The notes below the pieces were generated by a model. It did no database searches and was not told the DNA's origin. It saw only the letters and a list, made by a program, of their open reading frames with translations. A stretch of DNA of 64,000 nt from the NCBI GenBank assembly GCA_030386875.1, contig CM059575.1:49878859-49942858 (forward strand), given 5' to 3'. The stretch's first letter is position 1, and each line of letters starts with the position of its first letter. The DNA comes from Morinoia aosen (Eukaryota > Arthropoda > Malacostraca > Amphipoda > Talitridae). The position numbers and the translations under genes were made by a program. Below are positions 46,976 through 57,034 of this stretch, piece after piece.

Positions 46976-47051
46976 CGATAACGCTTGCATGGCACACGTA
47001 GACCAGTCGTGCAGCGAATGGTAGGTGGGTTTTTTAACTCGGGAACACTAA

Positions 47052-47250
47052 CTGTAGAAAATCAAGTAGGAGGGAAAAGGAGTCTCAAAGCACTCGTACA
47101 CCAGATGTTTAGTCAAGTAGGAAGGGCGCGATGTTTCAAGACACACGCACACCAGCTATTTAGAGCCAAGTAGGAGAGACGAGGAGGCTCAAAACACACG
47201 CACACCCGCTGTAGAGAGTCAGGTAGGAGGGCAGAAGAAAGTCCCAAGTG
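47052..47250. repeat. Degenerate tandem repeat, about 3.5 units of 50-55 bp
   Basis: Each unit has (A/G)TCAAGTAGGAGGG, then a purine stretch, then TCAAAGCACTCGTACACCAG or TCAAAACACACGCACACCCG. The last unit is partial (GAGTCAGGTAGGAGGGCAGA). The repeat underlies the open frames that cross it. Confidence 0.75.
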
Positions 47251-47259
47251 TTCCTGGAG

Positions 47260-47740
47260 CCGCGATGCCAGATTGCAGGACGTTGACATTTGAATGTGCG
47301 CTTCTGAGCAAGCCATTTCGCGGGGACACCGCACGCTGAAGATAGAGCGGCTCTGCTGCGGCCTCTCCTCCGCCTGCCTCTTTGTGTACTGGATTACCGC
47401 TCCTTAGTCATCGATTTTTTGTCGTAAAATAACTATGGAAAGCTAATTGAATTCCTGGTACGAGTATACTGACACTGCACGAATGGAATATACTGATATA
47501 CTGACACTGCACGAGTTGAAGTTTGATTCCATAAGAAATCCTAAATCTAAAATTTCACAGATCAGTTTGAGTGTTGTGTTTCACACAACTTCCCATGTCG
47601 CATCCGATAAATGTAACGCTATGAGGGAGGATTACGTCTGGCCTACGACATTCCTTTACAAATAAAAGATGTTTTATTATAATCAAGCCTGATACGAGTC
47701 ATCTTGTACATTGGTTTTTCAAAATGCCTTTTTACTAACA
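47260..47740. other. No gene; short duplication
   Basis: At about 47464-47518 ATACTGACACTGCACGA is present twice, with TGGAATATACTGAT between the copies. Nothing else was recognised. Confidence 0.45.
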
Positions 47741-47749
47741 CCAGGACGC

Positions 47750-47932
47750 AATGACGGTTACTCCCCCCGATCAAACCGGTATCCATTTCCTACGCCTGGG
47801 TAATGTGGGGAATTGTGGCTGAGCTCTCCCCTTTCCCAACGGGAAGAATCACCGGGCGGCACTGCAGGATTCAAACTGCCGACACCCTCCCGTGAAAGGC
47901 GCACGCTCTTAACCACTCGGCCACGGTGACCA
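47750..47932 (-). repeat. tRNA-derived SINE
   Basis: On the minus strand the head reads GGTCACCGTGGCCGAGTGGT. The A box is TGGCCGAGTGGTTAAGAGCG (47904-47923) and the B box AGTTTGAATCC (47867-47877), at the spacing seen in tRNA genes of the Ser/Leu type. A non-tRNA body follows (GGGAAAGGGGAGAGCTCAGC, then CCACAATTCCCCACATTACC and GGTTTGATCGGGGGG). The right end is uncertain. The T-loop core has changed from TTCGA to TTTGA and the acceptor ends do not pair, so it is a SINE and not a tRNA gene. Transcription would be by RNA polymerase III. Confidence 0.8.
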
Positions 47933-47939
47933 CTACAAT

Positions 47940-48608
47940 TTCTCGAAAAAACCCTTAAAAGAATCGCCATCTCGTGAGAGATGTACTCGTGGTTAAATCC
48001 AGCATTTGCACAATTCCACTATACTTTGCCAAATAATACCAATAACAGCACTCAGCTCACACCGTGTGAATGCCTCCCCTTACAACAAGTCGTCAAATCT
48101 ATGCTAATGGAGCTCCATGCCATATTTCCAATTATCTTCAGCTTCGAAGAATATATTTCTGTGTCTTTGCGATTTTACCCACTTTGGATCTCATTCATTT
48201 TACAGAGATAAAATGTAGGATTCAGAGTTTTGATGATTAATTAAGATTGTGGGCTTTACACCAATTAACTGTCAATCACTGTCATGGCGCGTTCGTTCAT
48301 ACCGACGCATCTTGAGGGTTAGAATACCCGGAGCAGGCAGAAATTACCAGAGACATCAGCGCGGGCGGTTGGCTGAACGAAATCACACGGACTAGGACCC
48401 CTTTTGCAGGATTCGTCGCCTTCGGCGATGAATCCGCGCTGTTTAGAAATGGTTTTCAACAATGTAATGACTCATCAGTGAATCATCATAAACGATCAGA
48501 AGAAACATCTTGCCTCGATTATACCTATTTCTTCAACTGAAAATGTGACCAGCCTCCCTGCACACGCATCACCAACACCCTAACGGATTCGTGAGACAAG
48601 TCCTCATT
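47940..48608. other. No gene recognised
   Basis: The open frame 47981-48211 shows no domain. GATTCGTCGCCTTCGGCGAT near 48411-48430 holds a short imperfect palindrome. Nothing else was seen. Confidence 0.45.
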
Positions 48609-48653
48609 ACTACTATCATGTCCTTATTGGACGATTCTTAGGGAATCTTATGC

Positions 48654-48992
48654 GTAAAATAAACAGAAGAACCAAAGTGCATATATACATTTTAATTAAA
48701 AGCAAACGTTTCGGAATACATAAATTCCATTTTCAGTGCTGAAACAAAGTAAAATACTGTACATGAGAAAATGTCCACAAACTGTAAAAATGAAAAGTAA
48801 TTCACATATTAAGAAACTAAACTACCTAACCCAATACTAAAATTCATCAGAAAATAAGCAAGCCTAAAAATAACGTATATTTACAATTCAAAAAATAAGA
48901 TACCTAAACAAACCCAATTATTCAAAAGCCATTCATTCATACGCTCATATCCCGGATTCATTCACACACTAAGTACATGCAACCTCATGTTA
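48654..48992. repeat. Inverted-repeat arm, left (PLE-2 tail)
   Basis: The 3' untranslated tail of the minus-strand copy. Blocks include TTTTAATTAAAAGCAAACGT, CCTAACCCAATACTAAAATT, AAACAAACCCAATTATTCAA and TAAGTACATGCAACCTCATG. It is matched base for base in inverted form at 49234-49572 with only scattered differences. Confidence 0.95.
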
Positions 48993-49232
48993 GTAAGTAG
49001 GGACAATGTTTAGTTTAGTGGCACTGTTATCTTTATTCAATTGAGGTCTATGAGAAAATATATAAAGTGATTCTAAGATTCGAAGATCTTGTTCATTATT
49101 AGTTTTACAAAGCGTTGAAAAGTTACTGGTTTTGAATGAATGATCTGAATTTTCACAGTGCTCCCTGATGGAAGATTGCGATGGTGAAGCTAATGGTCGG
49201 CCTGTTCTATGAGAAATACCTGCATGTTGGCT
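48990..49232 (-). pseudogene. C-terminal end of a PLE GIY-YIG endonuclease (PLE-2)
   Basis: 80 codons plus TAA on the minus strand. Recognisable blocks in order are HAGISHRTGRPLASPSQSSI, REHCENSDHSF, then EQDLRILESLYIFSHRPQLN and ATKLNIV. The SIR-x-H-x-x-x-x-DH and LRILESL-x-I-x-x-x-RPQLN blocks are characteristic of the end of the Penelope-family GIY-YIG nuclease, which nicks the target DNA for reverse transcription. The GIY-YIG catalytic motif and the reverse transcriptase lie upstream and are missing through 5' truncation. Confidence 0.82.
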
Positions 49233-49233
49233 G

Positions 49234-49572
49234 TAACATGAGGTTGCATGTACTTAGTGTGTGAATGAATCCGGGATATGAGCGTGTGAATGAATGGCTT
49301 TTGAATAATTGGGTTTGTTTAGGTATCTTATTTTTTGAATTGTAAATATACGTTATTTTTAGGCTTGCTTATTTTCTGATGAATTTTAGTATTGGGCTAG
49401 GTAGTTTAGTTTCTTAATATGTGAATTACTTTTCATTTTTACAGTTTGCGGACAATTTCTCATGTACAGTATTTTACTTTGTTTCAGCACTGAAGATGGA
49501 ATTTATGTATTCCGAAACGTTTGCTTTTAATTAAAATGCATACATGCACTTTGGTTCTTCTGTTTATTTTAC
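49234..49572. repeat. Inverted-repeat arm, right (PLE-2 tail copy)
   Basis: The plus-strand copy of the tail, equal in length to the left arm (339 bases). It begins TAACATGAGGTTGCATGTAC and ends CACTTTGGTTCTTCTGTTTA. It holds the better-preserved hammerhead-like core (49488-49520). Confidence 0.95.
49488..49520 (+). ncRNA. Hammerhead-ribozyme-like core in PLE tail
   Basis: CTGAAGA at 49490-49496, a hairpin GGAAT / ATTCC (49498-49502 and 49509-49513), and then GAAAC reproduce the invariant CUGANGA - stem II - GAAA core of the hammerhead ribozyme. Published work reports hammerhead motifs in Penelope-like elements. I could not find a clean stem III with a cleavage triplet in the following bases, so a self-cleaving molecule is not shown. 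The left arm copy (minus strand, about 48706-48738) reads CTGAAAA at the same place and would lack one invariant G. Confidence 0.45.
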
Positions 49573-49589
49573 TATCATGTCTAATCAGC

Positions 49590-50900
49590 TTCTTTCTCAA
49601 CAGTTTTGCGATATATATTTAGCTGCCAACGTTCATCAATTTCAATAATGAAACAAATGAATTTCCTTTGTGAGTTGAAGAAAATCATTTGATTACGATG
49701 ACCGAATTCAGTCTTATTATTCATTAAATGAATTATAAAATTATATCAATATAGTTTACCTCATTAGAGGCTGGCGGCAGCGGATACCAAATACCTGTTG
49801 AAATTATTCCTAAAAGGACGTGATCCGTTAGAAAAAATATGAATAACAATATGCGTTTTATCGCATATTGTTATTCATATTTCGACTGACACGTGTGAGC
49901 ATGAGGTGCGCATCGTATCCCAGCATCGCGCAAAATAGCAGTAGGTTGCTCAACTCGCAGCCCTCTGTGATTCACGAATACAGTATCACTTCATTGTCTG
50001 AATTTCGTTACGAAGCTTGAGAAGCATTTAAAGATGGTTGAACAATGTAGGCTCAAGCATTCTTAGCAAGAGAGCCAAACAACATAATCGTTATTTTTGA
50101 AATGGCGATGTTTCGGAGACAATTATCTGCAATATTTTTGACACTCTAACAGCAAGTGAAACATTAGTAAGACTTGAAGGCCCATCCTCACGACGCACGA
50201 GTAATGATATTGCATTTTGCAGGAATTACAGTCTCACATTACCATGGGCAAGATCGGTAACACACGTGCTGTTGACGCCCATCTAGGTACATATAACGTG
50301 AAAAATAAATTTTGAAACTTATTTGTTTAAGTGATGGTTAACAACAGTTAAACAAATGTCAAGAAACGAGAAAATATACATGAAAAAAATTAAATTTTTT
50401 TATTTGGCTGCGTGAACTATTCGGTTTTCAAAAAATATTAATCCATGAAAGAGGCTAATAGAAGTTCAGTTGTAATAAACTATTGTAAAATTATATATTC
50501 CATCTGTAATATAATAATGTTCCCATTTCCATTTGCATTTTTTATTTCCTGTGCTTTCTAGCTGACAATAAGTCTTTGCTCGATGTATAGAAACCAGTCA
50601 AATTCCATGCGAATAACATGAATAAAGTAGTGGATACCATTTGAGGATCATTACCAGAAGTGAATGCTCTGTTGTAAAATATTGCTTCAGAAATCACGAA
50701 GTCTTACATTGATCAGTGCACATTCACGCTGAATTTTGTAAGAAGCTAAATCCCCACCACTGACCAATATTTCAAACAGTTAACATGCTCACAGGCCCAG
50801 CTCGGCATTCCAGCCTCGAAGACAAATGCGAAGTCCTAGTCCAGGTGTGATTTCGAGTAAATAAATATTTTTAAAGCTAATTTCTAATTAACAAAACATA
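49590..50900. other. No gene; one perfect hairpin (listed separately)
   Basis: AT-rich sequence with no open frame of note. The only structure noticed is the palindrome at 49835-49882. Confidence 0.5.
49835..49882. repeat. Perfect 21-bp inverted repeat with 6-base loop
   Basis: AAATATGAATAACAATATGC, continued by one G, is followed by TTTTAT and then its exact complement. With 21 paired bases and no mismatch it is far stronger than chance palindromes elsewhere in the window. At 48 bases it is shorter than a typical animal microRNA precursor. It may be the collapsed ends of a small transposon or a young palindrome. No flanking duplication was identified. Confidence 0.9.
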
Positions 50901-50908
50901 CGCTAGTA

Positions 50909-50950
50909 CGAGGGTTAGTCAAAAAGTTCTCAGACAAATGCCATAATTTT
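50909..50950. repeat. Mariner terminal inverted repeat, left
   Basis: Begins directly after the TA target. It matches the complement of the right end over about 42 bases with a difference in the CGAGGG(T/G)TAGTC block. Transposase binding site by family analogy. Confidence 0.92.
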
Positions 50951-51093
50951 GAACTGAACAGAGATTTACAAGTTTTTACGAGTTGAAACCTGTCCTTAGA
51001 GCTTCCTTGATAACTTCCAGCTGTCCCATCAGTCTATGTCAGGTCAGCATTGAGAGACGTTGCATCTCAGAATAGTAATTTTCAACCCTTCAA

Positions 51094-51427
51094 ATGGCAA
51101 ATTTTGAGATCACAGCTAACATCAAGTTTTTAACTAAACTAAATTGGAAACCTGTTAAGATCATCGAAGCTTTACAGCAGGTTTATGGAGACTGCGCCAT
51201 GTAGAGCAGTTGTTTATGATTGGATTAAACGCTTTAAAGAGGGAAGAGTCCAACTTGATGACGACCCACGAGGAGGAAGACCCACCACAGCAACAAATGA
51301 AGAAAACATTTCTTGTACAGAACCTAGTGGAACAAGCCCCCCCCAATTCTATCAGGAAGGCATTTACAGGTGGAAACATAGATTACAAAAGTGTATAGAC
51401 AACAATGGAGTTTATGTAGAAAAATAA
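51094..51427 (+). pseudogene. Mariner transposase remnant, N- and C-terminal parts fused by deletion
   Basis: The first piece, in one frame, reads MANFEITANIKFLTKLNWKP and then KIIEALQQVYGD. After a frameshift near 51185 it continues RAVVYDWIKRFKEGRVQLDD and DPRGGRPTTATNEENI, the second helix-turn-helix and GRP linker of mariner transposases. Immediately after comes the normal carboxy end, YRWKHRLQKCIDNNGVYVEK and TAA. All three catalytic aspartates are lost in the deletion. The open frame 51185-51427 is the surviving part and cannot encode an active enzyme. Confidence 0.85.
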
Positions 51428-51449
51428 AAGTAATGAGTCGTTAAATAAA

Positions 51450-51491
51450 GAAATTATGGCATTTGTCTGAGAACTTTTTGACTACCCCTCG
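51450..51491. repeat. Mariner terminal inverted repeat, right
   Basis: Counterpart of the left end (AAATTATGGCATTTGTCTGA, GAACTTTTTGACTACCCCTCG), directly followed by TA. Confidence 0.92.
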
Positions 51492-51494
51492 TAC

Positions 51495-52300
51495 ATGGTA
51501 CCTTACATGAGTGCACTTACACCATCCACCATGTAGAACGTCTGAGATGAGATCTCACTTCTCAAGCACATGTTTATTGACTGAAGACAAGTTACATCGT
51601 CGTACCAAAAGTAAGGTAAAAAAATAGAATACATTACAATCAACGCTATAGCACGACAGGGAGGAACTCACCTCAGGGAAAAATTTCTCACTCTACACTC
51701 TATGCACGCAATGTCAAGTAAACCAGGGAAATTAGTATATTTCTTTCTTAATTAGTGAAATAAAGCCAAAGTTAAACGACAAGTTTGTAAATCTAAGTAC
51801 AAACTCATCTATACAGTGTAATATTTTTGAAGGTAGAAAATGAAATAATAACAAAACTCAATAAGAAATCATTGTACCACTCCTCAGCGGCGCGCAGGCT
51901 CCTAAAATTTGAGAAGAAGTGAAATACTGCAATCATTGAGTACACGCATAAGAACAGAAAACAATGTTGAGAAGAAATGATAATGTTTATTCACATCGTT
52001 GAGGTGTAAGTAAGCCATACGTGGTTAATACACGTAAAATAAAAGTTGAAAATTCATTTGCGATAATAGGAAAATTCAAAAATGTTAATGAGGACAAATC
52101 ACTGAAAAATGTGGATGAATTAACTATCGAAGGAATATTAACAAGACCAAAGTGGATGTTAAGAAAGAGATACAATGTTTTTACTAGATAATTCAGAAAA
52201 TGTCAGAGCCCCTAGAAAAAACTTTGGCCATAATAGACGAGAATGTTTTCAAAATTCATTCAGGAGCGGAGAACCTGAGCTGTCTAGATTATTGAGCCAG
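51495..52300. other. No gene recognised
   Basis: AT-rich sequence with an unremarkable opposite-strand open frame (51987-52175). Nothing else was seen. Confidence 0.45.
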
Positions 52301-52305
52301 TCTGA

Positions 52306-52794
52306 TCAGGCGCTGTACAAGCATTGAGGAACGCTGCGGACTGTGTTCCTATCAGCGAGATGAGCGTTACTATATATAATGCCGAACAAAACAACCGACT
52401 ACAAAGATCCGCTTTTCCGTTCACCCAAAACAACCTGCCAACTGTAGCCAGTGAGTCTACCTTTCAGCCAGTAAGTATACCTGAAGCTGAATCTTGCATT
52501 AATAGAAAATATTATCCATTCAAAAGGGCTACGACCCGGAACCGGCACCGCGTCATGCGACGATGACAGGCAATGAATAGGAAAATATATTTGCGTGAGC
52601 TTTGGATCCGAAACCCGACGGCATGGAACCGGTGAAGATGTTTATTAAGTGAACGGCCATATATGGTAGTATCTGCAGCTGAGGCCAAGAGCTACACAAG
52701 CGGTCGCGTGAGGGCATTTGAAGAAGAAATAAAGAAGGCTTTGGCATCGCTGGCTTGCAAGATGAATGTTATACGCGCAACTACAAGTGTTTAG
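52306..52794 (+). pseudogene. Decayed coding stretch of unknown family
   Basis: A single reading frame with protein-like composition, interrupted twice. The first part, of about 86 codons, includes RNAADCVPISEMSVTIYNAE, ASESTFQPVSIPEAES and YYPFKRATTRNRHRVMRR. The middle has MNRKIYLRELWIRNPTAWN. The last has ERPYMVVSAAEAKSYTSGRV, then FEEEIKKALASLACKMNVI, before TAG. Continuous coding character in one frame across the interruptions suggests a former gene or mobile-element frame. I cannot assign it, and no partner domains are visible nearby. Confidence 0.35.
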
Positions 52795-52799
52795 GTCTG

Positions 52800-53325
52800 T
52801 GAGAAACGCATACAATGGGATTTCAAATTTGGGTAATGAAGCCCTTCCTCATTTTTTCATAAATAGTACTCGCTCATGAGCAGACGATGAGGCCTAAATA
52901 TTTTCAATTTTAATTCTGAGTTTTTCCAAGAATCACTGTTAGACCTTCTGTTTTTTTGAGTGTTTCCATGTTCACGTTCAAGATCAAATTACCTATGTTT
53001 TACGTCATAATTCGATTGTGATCGCGTTCAGAGCGAAAATATACTGAATTTTACGAGTATTTTACGTTCGCTTCTTCTTCTCAATTCATTTCAGAGGCAG
53101 ATAAGCAGAAAATAAATTAGATGACGAAGTAGGTTTAATAGCATTATCATTTATTCAGCTATGCTCGAATCGAACAAAGAAGGACACGATATAAACAAAC
53201 AACATCGTTATTGAGAGTAATAAATTTTTCCCATGGGAGGCCTTTCGTGTTCAGGTGTCCCTTCGCATGTACGCGCTCGCGCAACGGAAGTGGCCGAACT
53301 CGCGAGCGTCGAGTATGGGATGCCC
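52800..53325. other. No gene recognised
   Basis: AT-rich up to about 53220, then GC-richer into the SINE-like sequence that follows. Confidence 0.45.
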
Positions 53326-53329
53326 CACC

Positions 53330-53412
53330 GCGGTCACAGCGCATCAAGTGGCCTTCATGTGAAGGCGCGTAGAGTCTCACGCTCTCATGCACTCAGCCAC
53401 GAGCCTTGGGAG
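53330..53412 (-). repeat. tRNA-derived SINE head (possible)
   Basis: On the minus strand TGGCTGAGTGCATGAGAGCG (53380-53399) is a good Ser/Leu-type A box, very like that of the SINE at 47.9 kb. It is followed by TGAGACTCTACGCGCCTTCA in anticodon-arm position. The B box is not well preserved. The body probably continues leftward into the GC-rich stretch 53230-53330. Confidence 0.4.
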
Positions 53413-53419
53413 CGAAGGA

Positions 53420-56400
53420 ACTGAAAAGGCTCTTAGTTCAGACAGTAATACACACACCATGTATTGAAAAGCTCAGCAGCCAAAAGGAAACCCTGAGAAA
53501 TATAATAATATTCACGTTTAAGAACTCGCCTTATCAATAATAACTTCGGAACAGAAAAGTTTTTTTTAGGAAAGTGTACATAGTTTAAAAGTTATGGTTC
53601 TGAAGGCATTGTATGACATTTCCCCCCTCTACATAAATGTGTTGAATAAATTCGTCAAATTCTGGAGCAGTGGAAGTCAAAATGGATTCGTTATGCCAGA
53701 GTCGCATGATAATGTAACGAAATTACACTTTCGAGCATACTGTGTAAGCCGATAAAGGCTCGCAGCTACTTCATAAACATTTCCTCGAATCTTTCATTCA
53801 GTTTTTGTTATTTTACCTCGATTGTTGTTTTTTCGTCAAAAACTCTTCTTCCACTTACAATCTATACCTGCACAAAAAACGCTGCAGCTAGGGCGTGATA
53901 TACGTAAAGTGTTTTGACGAGTTGATCGAACAGATTTTGATCATTATTATCAAAGGAAAGTGCGTTTTGAGCATACTGGTGTCGCCAATTATAACCCCGT
54001 ATTTGCATTTTCTAAACGTTAGCATTATTTACTTCAACAGTTATAAAGACATTCCGGCGTTTCAGAGTACCGAAGAGATACTGAAGAGAAAACAGTCACA
54101 TCCACATTAGTACCACCCAAATGAAATTCAATGGTAATTGCTTTGCTTTACAGAGAGTTGGAGCTCAACTCGATTGAATATGCTCGCCGAGGCTAGAGGA
54201 ATTTTAGGGAATTACACATCGCAATTTAGGGAAGAAATTTTTAATTTACGCATTCACAAATGTTACTTTCACAAAAATACAAAAAAAATTATAAAGAGTA
54301 TCGGTTAAATTTTACTGAAACCATCAGCCTAAATGATTCAGTTGCGAATTGTGAATAACGCGGGGTCTTTCCTCTTTTGGACTGAACTGAGAAACACGTT
54401 CTGCAGGAATCAGGCTTGATGAATTTTTCCGGACTCTGTAGAACGGAGAAGAGTCTAATTGTGATGGGCAACGTCAATTTTTGAAACGATCCATGATCCA
54501 TGGCATTCTGAGGTTTTGGTGACTTTCGAATATCAAAGGAATAGTTTTATAGCTAATGATTTCACAACAAAATTATCAAGAAATCGTTCCTCCGTGTTCT
54601 TCAGCGTGTTGTTCACACAATCACAGCGGTTCTCTTAAATTGTCATTCTCAGATCAATTATGTCATCGACACCAAATGCTAAGATTTTTTGGAAATATAA
54701 CAGGGCTATACTTCAAAGTTGTTTCCATCAGTAATAACAAGATGCAATGAAATAGAATTTTATACACAATACGCCATTTTCCTGGACTGGCTACAAGAAG
54801 AAGAGACTTTTTAATGATTTGTACACAAGCGACGGTACCATTTCTACAACCTTGCTGGATCGTTTTCTTCAATAAATGTTGTTGTAAAGTTTATAAGTAA
54901 AAGGGATGTGACCTTTCAAGGACGACGTTACATGAAGTGATCTACAGAACCTCTTGTTGCGGGACAAGAATTCAACTTTTCATATTTTACAAGGGATCAA
55001 ATTCTGTACCCTGTCACACCCGAATCTATTGAGCACTCAACTGTTTTATCCCCAGCAACCCAGATGCATCGACTTCTGATGTGAGAAATGCACAATGAAA
55101 CAGTTGATAAATTTCTACAGAGAAATAAATATAATTCAGAAATAAAATTAAAAGACAGCTGAAGGTCACAAAATTTTCATTTGAAGCCGAGTAAATGTTT
55201 GCATACACACAGCTAAAAATGAAATGAATTATATTTACATTCACATGAATGCACTGCATTTAGTATAATTTAGAACATACTCCTCGGATGATTCCAAATT
55301 CATAACATGTTATCAATTACACAAAAAATTGAAAATTATCTTATGATCATAGATTTAATTTACTTAATTCAAAATGGACACCGTTTAAAATATGAATTAC
55401 GTTCGAAAAAAAGTCATTTAATATAAAAATTTGCTTTTAAAAGCTACAGATTATTTCAATAATTAAAAATTACACTTCTATTTCATCAGCAAAGCTGTGC
55501 AGTACATTCTTTTATAAGAATATCCCAGAAAGTAGCAGGAATAAACATCATATGATGCAATAGCTATCATCATTGTCCATCTCACTTAAACGGCAGAACT
55601 GTTAAGAAAATAACTCTGCAATGATTTGAAAGAAAAGAGGATAAACTCTAAAAAATGCGCATGTATACCACGACCTTCCGAGTATTATGTCTTTTAGAAG
55701 CTTAAAGAGTTTAAATTGTCAACGTTACCTTTCGCATCAGCCAACGAAACTGGCACAAGTACTGAGAGCAAACTACGCTGTACTCGACAGCGGAAAGAAA
55801 TCCCCAATTGGAACAGCTTCACAAATATTTTGCTACGAACATGTCCATTACCCTTCTACCTCAACAATGGTTAAATGAGAAAATTTTCACATTCCTTGAG
55901 AGCTAGAGAGTCTCTTTACGATGCTAAAATTGATAAACCGTTATACTGGAAAAGAAAGATTTTAATTAAAAAATAAATTTGATTTTACGTAACCAAGAAC
56001 AATTTCGTTGAAATTAACAAAAATTTACTGATATTGAAAAAAAATTAACGCGAAAAAGGTCTTTACCTTAATTAGAAAATGAGATCAACAACAGCCTTAA
56101 AATAAAAAGATTAGTGAATTAAACTGATGCATTACTCGGATATTACCCTTCATAGTTCAATGGGATTTCATGCCGGAATTCTAGTCAAAACTCTTATACC
56201 GTAGACACTGTGAAGAGACTTATTCCATCAGCTCTTAAAACTCAAATTTCGGAACTTTGTGTAAATTAAATGTCTTTATTTCCGTATTTCGACAACGGTG
56301 ACGACGATAATATTCACTATTCGTTCGAGAACTTGAATGCATTTAAGTGTAGTTTATCAGGTGTCAATTGAATTAAAATTTTTGTTATGCATACTTATGA

Positions 56401-56800
56401 TGAAGTTCGTACGTACACCAACGCGTCGTAGAAAGTTCATAAATGCTAAACTCGTATTTCCAAGATAATGTAACATTCATAATGAATTCTTTATACAACG
56501 CAGCTTTATTTTGTGTTTCGTGACACGGTGTAGAAGTAAATTGAAAGCGAAGGAATACGCTCGAACTTTTCCTCCTTTGATCACAGCAAGTTCTCCTTCA
56601 GCTCACCTTGAAAACAAATCAGATGTATCAATGCCCACCAGTGTTTACTCCTCGAAAATCTTTGAAGGATACCGTATTTATTCCGATCTGAAATCAAAAC
56701 AACGTGAGTTTTTGATAATGTATTGAAGAAATAAATATTATGACGAATTATTTTGTTCATTTCACCCTGCAATTAAAGCCTATACATTTTTCAGTGTTCA
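53420..56800. other. No gene recognised
   Basis: AT-rich, with short frames on both strands and no recognisable domains. No terminal repeats or tandem arrays were noticed. Confidence 0.45.
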
Positions 56801-56803
56801 TTA

Positions 56804-57030
56804 TTCATGAATTATACGGCTAAAATCCCAATCCCACAAGGAATGTAACGAAACAGATACCTTTCTTAGAGTTATAGTTCTTGTAGCAAAGTCAAATTCT
56901 AAAGCGATTACTGTATTTTCATGGATTATACGGCTACAATCCCAATCCCACAAGGAATGTAACAAAACAGATACCTTTCTTAAAACTCTAGTTCTTGTTG
57001 CAAAGTCAAATGCCAAAGCGATTACTGCTG
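56804..57030. repeat. Two-unit tandem duplication, 114-bp period
   Basis: TTCATG(A/G)ATTATACGGCTA, then ATCCCAATCCCACAAGGAAT and ATACCTTTCTTA, to CAAAGCGATTACTG occurs twice. The period, 114, is a multiple of three, so the minus strand stays open across both units (DFATRT and LHSLWDWD repeated). With about ten differences it is moderately old. Coding function is not supported by anything else. Confidence 0.9.
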
Positions 57031-57034
57031 TTCG

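Larger units (their letters stand above)
48611..49581 (-). mobile_element. Penelope-like retroelement, 5'-truncated copy with inverted 3' tail (PLE-2)
   Basis: Flanked by a 12-bp direct repeat, TACTATCATGTC, at 48611-48622 and 49570-49581, taken as a target-site duplication. The minus strand carries the last 80 codons of a GIY-YIG endonuclease frame (48990-49232) and then a 3' untranslated tail down to about 48623. A 339-base copy of that tail in opposite orientation occupies 49234-49572, starting almost exactly at the stop codon. The arms are nearly identical, so the insertion looks fairly young. 5' truncation with an inverted partial copy is a known Penelope habit. No reverse transcriptase remains. 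Confidence 0.82.
50907..51493 (+). mobile_element. Internally deleted mariner with intact ends
   Basis: The 583-bp element (50909-51491) lies between TA dinucleotides. The left end CGAGGGTTAGTCAAAAAGTT and the complement of the right end CGAGGGGTAGTCAAAAAGTT continue together through CTCAGACAAATGCCATAATT. This is about 42 bp of terminal inverted repeat with one or two differences. Inside are only the first and last parts of a mariner transposase (see 51094-51427). The catalytic middle is deleted, so it would depend on transposase from a full-length relative. Well-matched ends and the clean TA suggest a comparatively recent insertion. Confidence 0.92.
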
